Below, one piece after another: positions 61,568 through 64,000 of a stretch of DNA of 64,000 nucleotides (positions are counted from its first letter, which is position 1; each line of letters begins with the position of its first letter). The notes beneath the pieces were generated by a model that saw only the letters and a program-made list of their open reading frames with translations, was not told where the DNA came from and did no database searches. Position numbers and translations under genes: made by a program. Source of the DNA: Lactiplantibacillus daoliensis (GTDB taxonomy: Bacteria > Bacillota > Bacilli > Lactobacillales > Lactobacillaceae). The stretch is from assembly GCF_005405005.1 (NCBI RefSeq), contig NZ_BJDH01000005.1, positions 186,001 through 250,000 on the forward strand. The letters are read 5' to 3'.

Positions 61568-61759
61568 ATGTTTGTCGAGTTAGATAGTGATAAAAACAAG
61601 CAATTGACTGCACTAGAATTGAGAAATTTTTTGGACAATTTGCCGGATGATTTATTAAATCGGGTTGCCGTCCAGCAAGATGAAGTTGTTTTTAGAAAAG
61701 CAATTTTACAACAAAATTCAGAAATTGAAGACCCAACGTTATTTTTCGAAGAGTATTAA
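61568..61759 (+). CDS. Mini-protein with a canonical EF-hand loop
   Basis: 63 aa. Residues 6-17, DSDKNKQLTALE, fit the twelve-position EF-hand calcium loop: Asp1, Asp3, Asn5, Gln7, Thr9 and Glu12. It is flanked by short helices (LRNFLDNLPDDLLNRV after it). The rest is acidic. A single EF-hand would need to dimerise or bind a partner. Ribosome site GGAGGATTAG. No family recognised; EF-hand use is inference. Confidence 0.65.
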   Translation: MFVELDSDKNKQLTALELRNFLDNLPDDLLNRVAVQQDEVVFRKAILQQNSEIEDPTLFFEEY

Positions 61760-62092
61760 GCTAATTAAAGCAGTAGTGACAGAGTTCCAGCCGCAGAAAT
61801 AGTGCACGACTGTGGTCTTAAATGCTGTTGAATCAACCTAGTTTGATGATGAAAAAGTGCTCATAATAATGTGTATTCCAGCGTTTGGTTGGGATGATTA
61901 TGACAATAACTGTTAAATGCCAACTTGATTTAGGGTGACTGAACTTCACTGGACAATTTAATATAGAGCAACAAATAGCTACCGTCGACGAATTGACGGT
62001 AGTTTTTTTAATTCATGAAGTTAAAATACTTTACTAACTAAAAGTAAGTGATATACTAAGCTTATTAAATCAAGTGAGGAAGATAATCATTC
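61760..62092. other. Intergenic region with terminator
   Basis: No gene seen in about 330 bases. A terminator lies at 61979-62009 and a TATACT box near 62052 probably starts the nitroreductase transcript. Confidence 0.5.
61979..62009 (+). terminator. Terminator upstream of the nitroreductase gene
   Basis: CTACCGTC / GACGGTAG with an eight-base loop, then seven T. Confidence 0.88.
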
Positions 62093-62695
62093 ATGGAAAA
62101 CCAATTCGTTCAACTACAAGCAAAACGGCGGACAATTTACGCCTTAGGTAAGACACTCAAACAATCAAATGCAGATTTGACCACATTAATTGAGACTGCC
62201 ATCAAAAATGCCCCTTCAGCGTTCAATAATCAAACGACCCGGGCCGTGATTTTATTCAATCAATACCATGACCAACTGTGGGATATGACTGCGGATCGCT
62301 TAAAGTCCGAGGTGCCAACCGAAGCTGCTTTTCAAAAAACGGTTGAAAAGTTGAATGGCTTTAAAGCCGCTTATGGCACGATCCTGTATTTTACGGATAC
62401 TGATGTTGTGAAGCAACATGAAGCCGATTTTCCATTATATGCTGCAAACTTTGCTGACTGGTCAGAACAGGCACAAGGTAATGCACAATACAGTGTTTGG
62501 ACCGCTTTAGCTGAAAATGGCATTGGGGCGAACTTGCAACATTACAATCCTTTAATTGATGACCAGGTTGCCAAAGCTTATGGTATTCCAGTCAACTGGC
62601 GACTCCGTGGAGAAATGCCATTTGGATCGATTGAAGCCGCTGCTGGTGATAAAGACTTTATGGCAGATGCCGATCGGTTTAAAATTTTTGAATAA
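62093..62695 (+). CDS. Nitroreductase family protein
   Basis: 200 aa. FMN-binding nitroreductase fold, of the fatty-acid-repression/YdgI-like subgroup: QLQAKRRTIYALGK at the FMN-phosphate loop, NAPSAFNNQTTRAVIL, and ENGIGANLQHYNPLID. Likely NAD(P)H-dependent reduction of nitro or quinone compounds. AGGAAG is the ribosome site. A weak hairpin AGTCAAC/GTTGGCT with T run (62712-62742) follows. Confidence 0.92.
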   Translation: MENQFVQLQAKRRTIYALGKTLKQSNADLTTLIETAIKNAPSAFNNQTTRAVILFNQYHDQLWDMTADRLKSEVPTEAAFQKTVEKLNGFKAAYGTILYFTDTDVVKQHEADFPLYAANFADWSEQAQGNAQYSVWTALAENGIGANLQHYNPLIDDQVAKAYGIPVNWRLRGEMPFGSIEAAAGDKDFMADADRFKIFE

Positions 62696-62711
62696 TCGTT
62701 ATTAAGATTGG

Positions 62712-62742
62712 AAAGTCAACGACTGCGGTGGTTGGCTTTTTT
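62712..62742 (+). terminator. Terminator after the nitroreductase gene
   Basis: AGTCAAC pairs with GTTGGCT (one wobble) and is followed by seven T. Confidence 0.7.
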
Positions 62743-62866
62743 TGTGCGTCGCGTTGGTCTTATTTAACAAGAGTCTAAAGAATCTCTCAAACCGATATTG
62801 TTCGCCAACGCAATCAAATGGGCGTATGCTAGAATAGAATTCAGAATGGTTGTGGAGGGTGTCAGG

Positions 62867-63976
62867 ATGCAAAAACAAGTAACGATTATTGGTAGTGGAA
62901 TTGTTGGCGCGGTCACCGCTTATTATCTAAGTGCGGACCCCACGCTCAATGTGACGATTTATGATGAGGGAATTGGTCAGGCAACCAAGAACTCAGCAGG
63001 AATCATCTCACCGTGGTTATCTAAACGGCGAAATAAGCGCTGGTATGAGCTGGCTAAGGCTGGTGCGGCACTATATCCTGAAATCGTGCAAGCCACACAG
63101 ATGGGTTATTCCGTGTACCAACAAGCGGGCACAATTGTGACGCGGCAGGCACCAGCGGATTTGGACGCTCTATATGACTTAGCGCTGGAACGACGCCAGC
63201 AAGCGCCACAAATCGGAACGGTTGAAAAGTTAACGGCCGCTGAAGTCCAGGACCGGATTCCTTTACTCACTAATCCAGAACCGGGAATTTTCATTAGTGG
63301 CGGCGCCCGTGTCGATGGTGATAAGTTTGCCCATAATTTACTGAAGTACGCGGAACAACGCAATTTGGTCCGGCATAAGGGCAAAGTTACGCTAGGCGAT
63401 CAAGGTCAGTTACTGACACCACATGGCCAGCAAGCCTATGACACGTTGATTTTAGCAGTGGGAGCGTGGCTGAAACCACTGCTGCTACCGATGGGAATCG
63501 TGGCGGATGTGCGGCCACAGAAGGGGCAGCTGATTGAATTACAGTTGCCCGAATCGTGGGGGGATGATGTTCCAGTCTTGATGCCAGAAGGCGAACGAGA
63601 CTTTATCCCATTTACACGCAGTAAACTGGTGGTTGGAGCGACTCATGAAGATGAGATGGGTTATGATTTGCAAACTTCTGAACTGGTTGAACAAGATCTG
63701 TTTGCCAGTGGTGTCAAATTGGATAGCAGGTTGACCACGGATCAGATTAGTCAAGTGAAGGTCGGCACGCGTGCCTACACGCGTGACTTTGCACCATTCT
63801 TTGGCCCATTACCGGATAATCCACACATTCTGGTTGCGAGTGGTCTAGGTTCGTCGGGGCTCACCACCGGGCCAATGATCGGCAAACTATTGGCTGATTA
63901 TGTGCAAACTGGCCAACAGACCGATTGGGATCGTTATCAATTATCGATTGAAACGTATTTGGAAGATGCCGACTAG
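62867..63976 (+). CDS. FAD-dependent oxidoreductase, DAO family
   Basis: 369 aa. D-amino-acid oxidase/DadA-like flavoprotein. FAD-binding GxGxxG is VTIIGSGIVGAVTAYYL (residues about 5-21). GGARVDGDKFAHNLLKYAE, LILAVGAWLKPL and the C-terminal HILVASGLGSSGLTTGPMIG are family motifs. It could oxidise D-amino acids, glycine or sarcosine; the specific substrate is unknown. ATG 62867 follows GGAGGGT by eight bases; a longer frame from 62798 is unsupported. It ends 24 bases before the window edge. Confidence 0.92.
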   Translation: MQKQVTIIGSGIVGAVTAYYLSADPTLNVTIYDEGIGQATKNSAGIISPWLSKRRNKRWYELAKAGAALYPEIVQATQMGYSVYQQAGTIVTRQAPADLDALYDLALERRQQAPQIGTVEKLTAAEVQDRIPLLTNPEPGIFISGGARVDGDKFAHNLLKYAEQRNLVRHKGKVTLGDQGQLLTPHGQQAYDTLILAVGAWLKPLLLPMGIVADVRPQKGQLIELQLPESWGDDVPVLMPEGERDFIPFTRSKLVVGATHEDEMGYDLQTSELVEQDLFASGVKLDSRLTTDQISQVKVGTRAYTRDFAPFFGPLPDNPHILVASGLGSSGLTTGPMIGKLLADYVQTGQQTDWDRYQLSIETYLEDAD

Positions 63977-64000
63977 TCAGTCAAATGTAAGCCTTGTTGT

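Noticed and set aside
1-64000. CRISPR arrays, tRNA or rRNA genes, complete insertion sequences
   Set aside because: No regularly spaced direct repeats, no tRNA cloverleaf and no transposase frame were seen.

Overview
The window reads as a chromosomal segment of a Lactobacillaceae species, most like the Lactiplantibacillus plantarum group. The evidence is moderate GC, the order recG-plsX-acpP-rnc-smc-ftsY-ylxM-ffh-rpsP-khpA-rimM-trmD-rplS, a complete mevalonate-to-isopentenyl route, a type B RNase P RNA, and the dinG-ypmB-aspB-dnaD / ponA-recU-ypsA-gpsB-rnpB-ypsC neighbourhood typical of low-GC Gram-positives. The species name is inference; no search was possible.

Layout. 1-13.6 kb is a dense plus-strand housekeeping block: end of recG, phospholipid and ACP genes, RNase III, chromosome condensation (smc), the SRP targeting pair (ftsY, ylxM-ffh), then ribosomal proteins, maturation factors and a tRNA methyltransferase. 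13.6-31 kb is accessory. It holds small membrane and secreted proteins, an SPFH protein, a truncated ADP-ribosyltransferase/phage remnant, an ABC transporter with its own DesK-like kinase and NarL-like regulator, an RpiB-family isomerase, a TetR-controlled YhgE-like export protein with two matching operators, a decayed response-regulator duplicate, a HicAB pair whose toxin is frameshifted, an MFS fragment, and several enzymes. 31-37.8 kb carries lysA, murI, an ion channel, a HAD phosphatase and an rRNA methyltransferase. 38-42.2 kb is the minus-strand mevalonate operon (mvk-mvaD-mvaK2-fni). 42.6-54.5 kb holds DNA repair, replication, cell-wall and division genes plus rnpB. 54.5-64 kb is accessory: hydrolases, a nucleotidyltransferase broken by one stop codon, a MazG-like protein, a TetR/MFS efflux pair, an EF-hand mini-protein, a nitroreductase and a FAD oxidoreductase.

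The most interesting signal is a pair of diverged intergenic elements of about 500 bp, at 3504-4009 (rnc/smc) and 48062-48539 (dnaD/ponA). Each starts within a few bases of the upstream stop codon. Their 172-nt cores have identical length, and both can fold into a long closing stem around three hairpins, with at least one base-pair-preserving double change. A downstream segment also carries a short reading frame whose differences avoid second codon positions. This looks like a mobile or amplified structured RNA element that I cannot assign to a named family.

Other leads are an unassigned structured RNA candidate between rnpB and ypsC, paired TetR operators, a palindrome in front of the ABC/two-component operon, and a cluster of gene fossils that marks 15-25 kb as a turnover zone.
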